Part shown: positions 1 through 10,402 of the stretch, piece by piece
How positions within the stretch are numbered: position 1 is the first letter of the stretch
Layout of the letters: the number at the start of each line of letters is the position of its first letter
DNA from: Blakeslea trispora
Taxonomy: Eukaryota; Mucoromycota; Mucoromycetes; Mucorales; Choanephoraceae
Assembly: GCA_025331445.1 (NCBI GenBank)
Contig: JAIWNE010000123.1
Coordinates: 1 to 64,000 of the forward strand
DNA: 64,000 bases
Reading direction: 5' to 3'
Notes under the pieces: generated by a model
What the model saw: only the letters and a program-made list of their open reading frames with translations
What the model was told of the DNA's origin: nothing
The model's database searches: none
Translations under genes and position numbers: made by a program

Positions 1-494
1 CTCAGAGAAATGTTTGCTGGCAAACCGAACTTTGGCTCGCTTGATAGGTTCCTTTGGCAAGAACCTACAAACATCGTAAATTTTTTTGGAAATCTTTCCT
101 CATTATAAATATGATACATTACTTTGATTCAAGGAAGCGATCATTGATGTACTCTAGAATAACCCATGATTCCAGCACGGATTTTCCGTCGACAGACAAA
201 GCAGGTATTTTACCCAAGGGACTGACCTCTTTGAAACTTGAAACAAAAATAGCGTTTGCTGGACTGATATATATTTAAATAGATTTTTAATCACTTACTA
301 CTCTGGGGGCTCAAAGGGATTGAGAACTACATAATCGAACTTCAAATTTGCTTCTCTTAACATTGCAACCGCTCGATCGCCCCAGGGCGAAACTTCATGA
401 GTATAAAGAACTAAACCAGAATCTAAAATGACATCTGATTAGACTATCTTTCTTGTAGTAGATTTAAAAGTATTTTACCTCCATGTTTATTCAT
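1..494 (-). CDS. Glutathione S-transferase, N-terminal part (cut by window edge)
   Basis: This gene reads right to left and runs off the left edge. Four exons join in frame: 479-494, 299-422, 123-263 and 1-64, with GT-AG introns between them. The start is the ATG at 492-494. The product begins with a thioredoxin-fold strand (LVLYTHEVSPWGDRAVAMLRE), then SPLGKIPALSVDGKSVLES and VILEYINDRF. The cis-proline region (KIPAL) and the ES pair that binds the glutathione gamma-glutamyl group are typical of GST N-terminal domains. An active-site Cys or Ser is expected near residue 15, and SPWG is the local context, so this may be an omega-like or plant-type class. It is expected to conjugate or reduce substrates with glutathione in the cytosol. 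The helical C-terminal domain lies outside the window. Fold is fairly sure, class is not. Confidence 0.82.
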
Positions 495-1767
495 TTTTGT
501 TGACTAACAGAACAAGAGAAAAGAGAGAGAGAAAACAAAGCTAGAAATAGCGTTCGTTTATACTAAAATCAGGTTTCACGAATCTTTTGTTACACTGCTG
601 AAAAGAGATGAGCAACTCAAGAAATTAAACTCTATTGTATTTTGCTAATCCAAGTAATTCGATGAGAGGAAGCTCAATTGGAGAGAAAGAGAAAGAGCAA
701 ACCCTACTATAAGTGCCTATAAAATATCAAATGCATTAAGAGATATACTGACCTGTACAATCAAGACATTTATCATAAATAAGCAGACTTTCTTGTACTA
801 AAGCGTTCAATGTTAAGCTTCAATCTTCTTTTCTTATTTTAGGCGTCAATACCTTCGTCTCTCTTTCTCTTTGGGCGTGCCGCTCTGGCGTGCCGTTTTT
901 CGCAGTTGCTCTGAAAAATATTATATGGCTTACCTCCAATAATAAAAGGCCTAAAGTGTAAACATTGCTTTGGTTTTCTGCTTCTCAGATATCTTTTTAG
1001 CTCTTGAATGGAGGATTTACCCCATCTGTAAGAAAAGAACTAACAAAAAAAAAGCCTGTTCGATTTGATCAGTACAGATACGCGATAACAATCGTGATAA
1101 AATACATGCCTTTTTTCCAAATAACTTCTCTTTTGCATATCATATAAGTAAGGAGAATGTTTTGGTGTATCGATCTAAGCAAGCATTAGTAAACATCTCA
1201 CAGCCTACTGAATAGCTTTTTTATCTTTGTGTATTTTGTATTCATTTTAAATAATAACTAAAGAAAAGAAAAATGGAAAGAGAACACTTCTTTCCTTTGT
1301 TTGTATAAAGCAGATTGACCACATTACTGATCAATTTTCCTCATTGACTGATACATTGATTGTTTGATTTTTTTTGTATAAAAGAGTCTGGGCCATGTTT
1401 TGAATCAATGGACGCCTTGGTTTCGTGTTTGGCAATACAAAAAGACCAAATATCTATCCTCAGTACGAAAAGAGAAAAAAGTTCTATATAGCAATTTATC
1501 TGTAGATGTGTTTATTCCAACAGTTGGTGTGCGTATACAGCTCATGCTGCTGGTTTTGCTTATGATTTAGATGATTATAGAGAAACGAATCTACCTTGGC
1601 ATTACAGAAGTATATAAAAGTGACTTTTATTTGCTGCACGTATCTTTGAGAAACAAAGAAGCATGAAAAAAAATAAAAAGAATGAGATGGGAACTAAACT
1701 AAGCTAAACTAAACAATATCTATACAAAATAAAAGTGGAATATTAGTCCTCGTTCAAAACAGACTCA
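495..1767. other. Intergenic, upstream of GST
   Basis: No gene is supportable here. A 9-bp GC-rich direct repeat (GGCGTGCCG) occurs at 874-882 and 87-95 of the same hundred (887-895) in an AT-rich setting. An open stretch at about 1384-1569 on the + strand (starting with SLGHVLNQW) has no start codon or recognisable relatives and is not called. Confidence 0.5.
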
Positions 1768-2422
1768 TCATACTGGCACTGGATGACAGCTTTGGTGGCG
1801 CGAAAGACGGCTAAAGAAAACAAAAAGCCACATCATGCAATATATGAGCCCAATGAGCTTTTCATACCTCAGAGATGGCAACAATGAACAAAACGTTAGC
1901 CAGTAGAAGGCAGCTAGACTGGCCACGAACTCCACAAAAGCCCAACGTTGTCGACTGTTGTGCCAGGCCATAGAAATGCCCGTATGAGATGGCCTCAGTA
2001 TACGAACTTTCAAGGGCAACGAAAAAGAAGTGGTATATGTCCTCCGTATCACTACAGAGAAGGCAGAAAGCAGAAGGGCGTTTGTCAGGCGATAAGCGAT
2101 GGAGGATTTGACGAGTGGGAATCAAACGATGCATCAAACGAGACATAGCGTTTCGTTGTACTGCACCCAAAGACAACCTCCAAAAAAGGTTCCAAGCAGG
2201 CCTGGTGCGAATTAATCGAGACAATGCAGATAATAAGGTGGTAGAAACAATCATTTGCCTAAAAGCGTGGGCCAAAGTAGAGCTATTAGACAAAGCATTG
2301 TTATCCAAAGCAAGTCGTAGGCAATGTCGAAAGGCAGTAAATTGTAAAGGCTGAGTGATGGCTGGGATATAAACAGGATCATGAACACTCAAAGACGAAG
2401 ATTGTAAGCACTGCATGAACAC
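1768..2422 (-). mobile_element. Decayed LINE (non-LTR retrotransposon) 3' fragment
   Basis: The minus strand encodes the end of a reverse-transcriptase polyprotein, with the zinc-binding region that follows the RT domain in L1-like fungal elements. The stretch HRLIPTRQILHRLSP is followed by FCLLC and SDTEDIYHFFF, matching the CxxC...ED.xHxFF pattern of that domain. After the FFF the matching frame changes, and the continuation (LPLKVRILRPSHTGISMAWHN onward) lies in the second minus frame down to 1768. The copy is therefore frameshifted and lacks its endonuclease and RT core. It is an inactive fragment. A related tail lies at 48.3-49.2 kb. Confidence 0.68.
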
Positions 2423-2879
2423 TTTTTTTTACTGATATACTTTATTCGGAAATGATTAGGACACTTTTTGAAAATTAAATCATTGAAAAATTTTATTTAA
2501 ATGGTACAAAAATAGAGTATAGAATAGTTCATAAATCGAAAAAAAAAAAAGACAATTAGAATACTAGAGGAAAATTGACTCAAAAATAGCAGTAAGTTTT
2601 AAGATGAAATAAATCTTAGGTAGAGAGTTACTTACATCAAATGATATAACGGCACGTACAGAAGAGAGAGAGAAAGAAATTAGCACTAAACATTGAGAGG
2701 ATTGAATGTATGCTTCAATTGATTTATTTATTTTGCTTCAAACCTATTTCAACTTTTGTCCCAATAATTTCCGGAATTGACTGATATAAATCAACTTTTG
2801 ATTTGATTCGCCGAAAAAGTTATCTTTTTATCATTTCTTTCTGTTTTTTTCGAAAAAAAAAAAGTAGGCATTGTAACTG
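2423..2879. other. Intergenic, 5' of mitochondrial carrier
   Basis: AT-rich spacer with A and T runs. A pyrimidine-rich stretch at about 2825-2850 precedes the carrier start. An in-frame TAA two codons before the ATG supports that start. Nothing else is seen. Confidence 0.5.
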
Positions 2880-4417
2880 ATGAGTGCCTTTGGAGCCACT
2901 GTAGCTAGCACAACAACCTGGAGTGCTCATCAACTATTTGGCTTGCTTGATCACAACAAGGATGGTGCTATTGATGCACAAGACTTGGTTGCTGTCTGCT
3001 CATTACCTAATGCAGCCATTCCACTGAACAAGGTAAATAGACTCAAGATAAAAAAAGAAAAGAAAATGTCAGGCCTTATTGATCCTCCTCCCTATGTTGA
3101 TTAGAGCATACTACTAGATATTCAAACTGAGTGCGAGAGTAATAACCATAAGTCGATTGAATTTACAGAATTTGCTTCATTGTTGGATCAGCATGCCATT
3201 GGAAATGATATTTCATCGGAACACCTCGGGAAAATCATGACTTTGGTTGCTCGTCATACCTTATCCTCTCGAGTAATACCGACAGTAAAATCAGATACAG
3301 ATTCAGTACCTTGGATATCGCTATTGATGTCAGATACAACCAAGTACTTAATTGCTGGTGCTGTTGCTGGTGCTGTATCTCGTACAGTTGTTAGTCCTAT
3401 GGAAAGAATGAAAATTTTGTTTCAAGTAAGCAGTTGAAATCACATGCATTTCTTTCATGCAAAAATTAAAAAAAAATTAAAAATGAATGACGCTAGGTTC
3501 AAACACCAGGCAAGAATGCAGCTTATTCCGGTGTATGGTCCACCTTAAATCGTATGTGGCAAGAAGAGGGTTGGCGAGGATTTATGCGGGGTAATGGAAC
3601 AAATGTGATTCGAATGGTACCCTATAGTGCTTCTCAATTTGCTGCTTATGAGCAATGCAAATCGCTCTTAATGCAAGAAGGAAAAACAGAGTTAGATACT
3701 CCTCGACGCCTTATTGCAGGTGCTGTCGCTGGTACTGTCTCTGTCGTATGCACCTATCCCCTCGACCTTGTTCGTACTCGCCTTTCCATTCAATCTGCCG
3801 AATTGCTTTTAAGAAAAAGCACTGGAGACACAACATTACTCACAAAGAAATCATCTGGTATCCTATCTACAACAAAACTCATCTATCAGACAGAAGGAGG
3901 ATTGCGTGGATTGTATCGAGGATTAGGACCGACCACACTGGTAAAAGAATGAGGAAAGATAGTAAGGGATCTTGGATTAATAAGGACAAGGTCATTTATA
4001 GGGAGTTGCACCTTATGTAGCTTTGAATTTCCAATGTTATGAAGTCTTAAAAGATTACCTGATTCCAATCGAAGAGAGCCAAGGCAACATTAGAAAATTG
4101 CTTTGCGGTGCATTAGCAGGCTCCATCGCTCAGACAATCATCTACCCTTTAGGTAAATAACATACATCGTAATTGAGAAATGCTTGACCAACATAGAAAG
4201 AATAGACGTTCTGCGTAGACGCTTTCAAGTGAGCGGCATGAACAACATGGATTACAAGTACAACGGCACATGGCATGCATTAAAGACAATGGCAAAGAAA
4301 GAGGGCATCAAGTCTCTGTATCGAGGTCTATTGCCCAACTACTTGAAGGTAGCACCAGCTATGGGAGTTACTTTTTATTCATATGAATTGTGCAAGGAAG
4401 TACTTCATGCCAAGTAG
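2880..4417 (+). CDS. EF-hand mitochondrial carrier (ATP-Mg/Pi, SCaMC/Sal1-like)
   Basis: Five exons (2880-3032, 3105-3425, 3497-3940, 4002-4152, 4206-4417) give 426 residues. The N-terminus has one canonical EF-hand loop (DHNKDGAIDAQDL, near residue 25) and a weaker region with FTEFASLL around residue 75. Three mitochondrial-carrier repeats follow, each with the Px(D/E)xx(K/R) signature: SPMERMKILFQ, TYPLDLVRTRL and YPLDVLRRRFQ. RGLGPTTL and YRGLLPNYLKVAPAMGV are typical repeat ends. The family exchanges ATP-Mg for phosphate across the inner mitochondrial membrane, with calcium control through the intermembrane-space EF-hand domain. Here that domain is short (about 130 residues before the first repeat) compared with the four-EF-hand animal proteins. 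Exact substrate is inferred from family resemblance. Poly(A)-like AATAAA-type sites lie near 4600. Confidence 0.88.
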
Positions 4418-4738
4418 ATTTTTTTTTTTTGAATATATAGACTTTCTCTCTCCTTTTTTTATTATATAGTTTGTTCCCTACCCCCCCCCTCCTCATATAT
4501 GCATTTTATATATATTTATTTACTTTCTTTTTTTATATGTGATTATTTCATCTAATATGATTTTATATCTGCCTATTGCTTAGTGTTTGTTCATTATCAA
4601 TAAAAAAGAAAAAATAGCCATTTGGATATGTGTCACAATAGCCTTCTATCAACAACAAAGATTTTGTAAATCTTATATAGATGATACATTTAGTATAGTC
4701 TTAAGAAGTTTATCTCCCCCACACACTCTTTATATAAA

Positions 4739-6089
4739 TTAAATTTTAAGGCTAGAGAGATCTGCAACAAGTTGACTGGGATCAAAGTCCCAAATAACAA
4801 CCTTGCCATCAACACCACAAGTAGAGAATTTAGTGACATGACTACGATCACCTTCATAAGCACGGATTTCACTAAATCGAATTATACAGATTAGATTCTT
4901 TCTCTCCATCCTGCTTCCTTAAACTTACTTGATGGTGTTTTGATGAACGGTGTTCAAAGTGGTATCATTCTCAGTTTCACCACGGGTATCCATAGTCTTG
5001 AATCGAGAGAGAACAGAAGAAGTACGAGCAACCTTTTGACGGCCTGTATCAAGAGAACCAGCATAGCTCCAGTTCTGATTGTCTTTGGTTTCGAACAAGA
5101 TGGGAGCACAGTCATACCCAGCAGCAACAATTTGTTGTTCGGTTGTCCAGATGATGGAACGGAAGGGCAATGTATTATTGGCAATAGAAATCAAGGTATG
5201 GTTACCATCAGCTTGAGGATAAACAACGCTAATGGTGGCATCATGTCCAGCAAAGGCAAGTGCATCACCAGAAGGAGAGAAAGAGACAGCATGAACCCAA
5301 CCACCTTTTCCGGTGCTAAATTCACCACAAGTAGTGTTGAAAGGCAATTTATCTCCCCAGTTAGTAGGTGTAGGCCTAAAGAAAAATAAGATGAAAAATT
5401 AGGATAAAGGGTTATCAGGTCAACATGATCAATCTACGTTACTTTTTGTCAAGGCCTTTGATGAAAGAAGAAAAGACACGAGCCTTCATATCGGCAGAAC
5501 CAGCAGCAAGCAAAACACTGTTGGGATGCCAGTCAAGAGAGAGAACAGTACTACGAATAGGCTTCTTCAAATGCTTACTGGCCCACCAATCGTTGTCTTC
5601 TTCGAAATAACATACAGCTATGCAACGAGCACCACTAGCAACTGCAAACTTTTCTTCATTAGGAGACCAACGCACAAATGTAGCAGCACGATTGATACGG
5701 AGCAACACAAGTCCTGGTTTCCAGATGCCGCCCTCATTAGTCCAAACATAAGCGTTTCTGTCCTGAGAACAGGTGACGATACGGTTGGTATTAGGTGCAA
5801 AGTCAATACTGGTGATGACCTTGTCGTGCTACACAAAACGAATGAGTAAGAGTGCCATGGTGAGTGTTCTTTTTCTTACCCCTTTCAAAGTTGACTCGAG
5901 TTTTGAGTTGGAATGACCATATTGGTAGATTTGGACATCGTTAGTATTAGGACAGACAACCAATTCTATGGGATAAGATAAGTAACAAGTACATGACAGT
6001 ATACTCGGAGTCATCTACTTACGGTCTTTGTTGAAAGCATGTGCAGTTATAGGCGCAGTAGTAAGTTCATAAATAGCAGGAGAAGACAT
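4739..6089 (-). CDS. ARPC1: Arp2/3 complex subunit 1 (WD40 protein, ARPC1/Arc40)
   Basis: Five exons (6023-6089, 5880-5965, 5443-5828, 4929-5375, 4739-4871) join in frame to 372 residues, the usual ARPC1 length. Recognisable stretches are [98 protein letters not shown] and the C-terminal [19 protein letters not shown]. These are the ARPC1 WD40 blades, in order. The protein is the propeller subunit of the seven-member complex that nucleates branched actin filaments, important for endocytic patches and hyphal growth. The gene is convergent with the carrier (321 bp between stops) and divergent from the macro gene (about 400 bp shared upstream region). Confidence 0.95.
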
Positions 6090-6489
6090 GTTAAAAGAGG
6101 ACTCTTGTCAGTCAACTACTTTTTTTTTAGAAAAAGAAAGAGATGATTTAATCAAATGTACAATTGAATCTCACTTTTAAATTCGCGTTTCAGGCTTAAA
6201 ATGAGAAAGAGAATGCAGTAAGTGAGCTAGAGTGTTGAGCTTGCTTTTTTCTTTGCATTTGACGTGTGCCTCAACAGACAACTGTTAATGTTCTTTTTTT
6301 TAGTTCATCAACCGAATAGCTATGTTTTTTTTAGTTACAGCAAGCTTTCTTTTTGGTTCTTTTCAGCAGCAATTAAATGCTTATGCTGATTGGTAGGTTA
6401 GGAAAATTTAAAGTGCACTCTTATGCAATGCAAATGTCATTTTTTCTTCTTTTCTCTCTAGTTTATTTTGCTTATTCTAGTACTAATCA

Positions 6490-7635
6490 ATGAGTCAGTT
6501 TGCATCAAGAGTTCACTTAACGTAAGCTTTAGTTTCATTGTAATTGGATATGACAAGACTTTGTTTGACACTTTCTTTCTTGGTGTATGTCTTGATAATA
6601 TTGTAGCTTTCGAGACATTACCCGGCTTGAAGTAGATGCTATTGGTAATTAGAACACAAGTCAATCATAATTGCCAATTTTAACATTATCCTTGTCTGAT
6701 AACAGTCAATGCAGCAAACAATAGCTTGCTTGGTGGAGGTGGAGGTATGGATTGAGTATGATGTGTTTACAAGGTCCACTGATAGCATGGACTTTTATAG
6801 TGGATGGAGCTATTCATAGGTTTGCTTGCAACTTTCGTGTGAATCATAAGGCTCTCATCTTTTCTCATCTCTTCTCTTGTTCTCTAAAACCATAGAGCTG
6901 CAGGTGGACAATTACTCAATGAATGCCGTCAACTCGGAGGATGCCATGATGGGGTAAGAGAGAGAAACTATTTAAATGGTACAGCTGTTAATAAAGATTC
7001 ATATATAGGAAGCCAAAATAACAAAAGGTAGTTGAACAAGTTTGATTGATTGTGAACACTCAACTCATGTCCTTTTTTAAAAAAACAGGCTACAATTTGC
7101 CAGCAAAGCGTAAGATTTCTTTTTCTTTGACTAATACACTGAATACTCATTTACAATCAACAGATGTTATACACACAGTTGGTCCTCAAAGTGAAAAACC
7201 AGATGTGTTAGCTAGCTGCTATAGAAACTCACTTCGCCTTATGGATGAGAACCAGCTACAGACTGTAGCTTTCCCATGTATATCTACAGGAGTTTACGGA
7301 TATGACAAACAAAGAGCTGCCAATGTTGCCTTGAAAACCGTTCTTGATTATTTTGAAAATCAACCAAACACAAAGGTAAAGAAAAAAATCGCTAATTACA
7401 TTCAAGACGCTTCTTTATAAGTGATTGATCTTCTTGTTCCATCAATAGGTTCAAGCAGTTGTTTTCGCTCTGTTCAATTCTGAGGACAAAAAGATTTACA
7501 AAGGTAAGCGAAATATGTCTAAAGTAAGAAGGGTTTGCTCATCTTATTTTTTTTTCTTTGGTCTGATTCAAAGAATTGCTACCCAAATACTTTCCCGGTG
7601 CTTCTACAGAAGAGTTTTCTCATCGCAAAAACTAA
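6490..7635 (+). CDS. Macro-domain ADP-ribose hydrolase (MacroD/YmdB-like)
   Basis: Ten short exons (6490-6521, 6607-6644, 6706-6744, 6801-6819, 6896-6953, 7009-7027, 7089-7109, 7164-7375, 7449-7503, 7574-7635) join in frame to 184 residues. The start is the ATG giving MSQFASRVHLT. The protein is a single macro domain. [20 protein letters not shown] is the ADP-ribose-binding loop with the conserved NAAN and [10 protein letters not shown]. Further matches are IHRAAG, VIHTVGP and AFPCISTGVYGY. In most relatives the last motif ends GYP; here an aspartate follows. The family removes ADP-ribose from proteins or deacetylates O-acetyl-ADP-ribose. Three exons are only 19, 19 and 21 nt. The gene is divergent from ARPC1. 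Confidence 0.88.
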
Positions 7636-8591
7636 ATAAAAACATCAACGCATAGCCATTCAAATAGATAGCTTTAACCTGATTTGGTATTGCTTTTTCT
7701 TCTGTTTAAAAACCAAGTATTTAAGAGACACTTGAAATAGTATCTTTAGATACACAGTTTTGGATTAAAAAAAAACAAAAGAAAATCTCTAGCTATACTT
7801 GAGATGGAACCTTTTTTTCAAAGATGAACATTTTACACAAGCTTCTGAAAATAGACAAAAAAATGCTGTTTGAGACAGAAAAACTTCAAGACACAAATAA
7901 CTAGTCTATTAGATCAAAAGAGAAGGCAAACTACTTAGAATGTTGTTATATCCAGCATCTTACAACCTATGCTCGCTTAGTTACTTTTTTATTTCTATCT
8001 GCTGTCTAATCTCACATTTGTTCTCATTTATCATGTTTCCTCTTTTGCCTAGACACAACTATCCTAGTTAGATGCATCTTACTTTGTTTAGTGCTTTTCT
8101 CCGTTTTCTTGTTATCTTCTCTTTACGTGTCAATTATTGACATCTCATCATTATTCAAACATGACTTAAAATCAGCATCTATTTTTCAGTAAAATCTAAC
8201 TTGTATTCATTTTCTAACTAACTAAGATTTTGACCTTCATTATCATCTCATTTAGAGACTTGGTTGAACTTATTATCTCTACTTGGCTAATTCGTAATTT
8301 CTCTTGAATCACTTTCTTTATTGCGTTTTAACTGATTTTTGTTATACTATCTCATTTTGTTTGCTCTTACTTGGTTTTGTTGTTATTTCTCACAAATAAG
8401 GCATCTGAACATCTAAATCTATTCCCCTCAGTTTCCCTCTCTTATAACAGCTGAATGACTCAAAATATGGTGCTCATTTAAATACAAACTTGCTGCCGTT
8501 GCCTTTCTTTTACAAGTCGCCATAATTTAAAAAACAAAATTCCAAAATATCTTCTGACATGTAACTTTTACATGGTTCTAAATAAAAGAAT
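7636..8591. other. Intergenic, 3' of macro gene
   Basis: AT-rich sequence with many short T and A runs and no supportable reading frame, RNA or repeat. Confidence 0.5.
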
Positions 8592-8664
8592 CGCCTCATA
8601 GGGGGCTCGAACCCCTGACATTGAGATTAAAAGTCTCACGCTCTACCAACTGAGCTAACAAGGC
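8592..8664 (-). tRNA. tRNA-Lys (anticodon TTT)
   Basis: The minus strand folds as a 73-nt cloverleaf without an intron. The acceptor stem is GCCTTGT paired with ATGAGGC, with one G-T and one T-G pair. The D arm reads GCTC-AGTTGGTA-GAGC. The anticodon stem TGAGA/TCTCA encloses loop CTTTTAA, so the anticodon is TTT (Lys). The T arm is AGGGG-TTCGAGC-CCCCT. The internal A box (TAGCTCAGTTGG) and B box (GGTTCGAGCCC) for RNA polymerase III are intact. It lies 56 bp outside the left end of the transposon. Confidence 0.95.
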
Positions 8665-8720
8665 TTTGATGTCTGTCATGGCAATAAATAGGCATTACAG
8701 TAGCAACAAAATAATTTTGG

Positions 8721-8732
8721 CACTACAGAAAA
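8721..8732 (+). repeat. Left terminal inverted repeat of CACTA element
   Basis: The 12 bases CACTACAGAAAA match the reverse complement of 16893-16904 exactly. Just inside, GTTCACAATAATTTTTGTGAA (8751-8771) contains an internal palindrome (TTCACAA/TTGTGAA). Confidence 0.75.
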
Positions 8733-10325
8733 TCGACTTTTGAGTCCCGTAGTTCACAATAATTTTTGTGAATTAAAGGGGCTATTTCACGGGTGTTTTT
8801 CACTGCAAATTTATATTTGGACGAAAAATGGTCAGAATGCGCTGAAAATTGGCATGAGTATGTCTTTGGCAGTCTACAATAGATCTATGTGAGAAAAATG
8901 AGACTTTTACTGCAAGCATGTGTTGTTTTAAAGCTGTTCAATATTGACATTTGTTGACTTGAGAAAAGAAAAATCAAATAAGTTTAAAATGTTGAAAAGT
9001 CCGACATTTTATCTCTGCCGGAACGTCTCTCTGCTAGAAATTAAGTCATAGCAGAGTGAATTCATCAATATGATTGGCTTGGACCATTTAATTTTCTTTC
9101 AAGCATAAAAAAAAATAAAGGTTATGCTAATGTTGTTTGGACATGCTGCAATGATGGACTTAAAGAAGCGGCGATTAGTTACAAGTGGTAGCAAAGTGCT
9201 CTTACTTTAATGAGAAAGAAACTCTGCAAGTGTTTTGTCAAGACATTCGGTCATGAGCTCGTTATTGTCTTTGTGAAATAATTGATAAACAGCATTGTAT
9301 AAAGGAGAATAGTACTGGCTGCAGGTGTAAGTATATGCGAAAAAAGAGTCAATGTTGCAAGTTTTCGTGCTGAATTTAAGGAATTATTGAAATTTATCGC
9401 AAAGCATTCATGTCGAGTAATAAAGATAGACAAAGTTTGATAGAGCTGTAAAAAAAAAGTGACATAATAAGAAAATGTATAGAGAATAGAGTATGACTCC
9501 ATTCTAGGTATTCAGTGATAGTTGAAAGAGGTTGTAGTGAGCTATGTGATTCAACTGAATCCTTTGTTTACACTTGTGTTGCTTGCAGAAACAATAGTGA
9601 TTCAAAGCTATATCGTCTCTTAAAGATAAAAGAAAGAAAATATCTCCATTAAGTGTTAAAGACTTGCAAGTCGAAGCTTTGCATGCGAAGCAACTTCATT
9701 CAAAGAAACAAAAAAAAGCTGGTAATTTATTGTTGTTATTGCAGTTGGTTATTTAATATTTCTACAAGTTGAGATGAGCTTATATGATTTTGCAACTGAG
9801 ATTCTCTTGGAGTCGATATTCTTGAAAAAAAAAAGAGTATTCTCCTACTGTAACCAATCAAAAAAAAGTAAAGGGATAGAAAAGTCAGCAGTACCAACAA
9901 GCGTAGTCAAAAAAAAAACTCTGATCGGTCTCGAATATTTAATAGCAGATAGCTGTATTTAAACAAACTTCTTTACATTGGATATATTAGGAAGGCATCT
10001 TATCCTAAAACAGAGTAAAGGAGTATAAAGAATGAGAATATAGTCTTTGACTGTAACAGTTAATGAGATAATATGCATATTAATTTAAATAAAAAGCAGT
10101 GCTCTATCCACGGATACCAAAACCATAAAATGTTTCGGTTTAATATACATCTACCAAAAGGGATCGTTCATCAACCGACATCCTTAATCGTCCAAATACA
10201 TTGTTTCCGATCAGTGGTTTCTAATCAATAAAAGTTTTCATTTGTCCTTGATCAAGGAACGAATAATATGTTGCTTAACTCATTCGATTTGTATCAGAGC
10301 AGACAAAATTTGAAAAGAGAAAAAG
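8733..10325. other. Left non-coding arm of CACTA element
   Basis: About 1.6 kb between the left terminal repeat and the transposase promoter. No supportable reading frame is present. Short TTCAC-containing inverted motifs occur near 8751-8811. The length is in keeping with the subterminal arms of CACTA elements, where the accessory DNA-binding protein is known to bind in plants. That role here is inference. Confidence 0.45.
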
Positions 10326-10333
10326 TATAAAAG
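10326..10333 (+). promoter_or_regulatory. TATA box of transposase gene
   Basis: TATAAAAG lies 70 bp before the ATG at 10403, a normal distance for a fungal core promoter. Confidence 0.5.
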
Positions 10334-10402
10334 GACCATTGAAAAAACCACTTGAATGACCGTATATTCTCTATTCTAAATTCATCAATTACCTTATACA
10401 AA

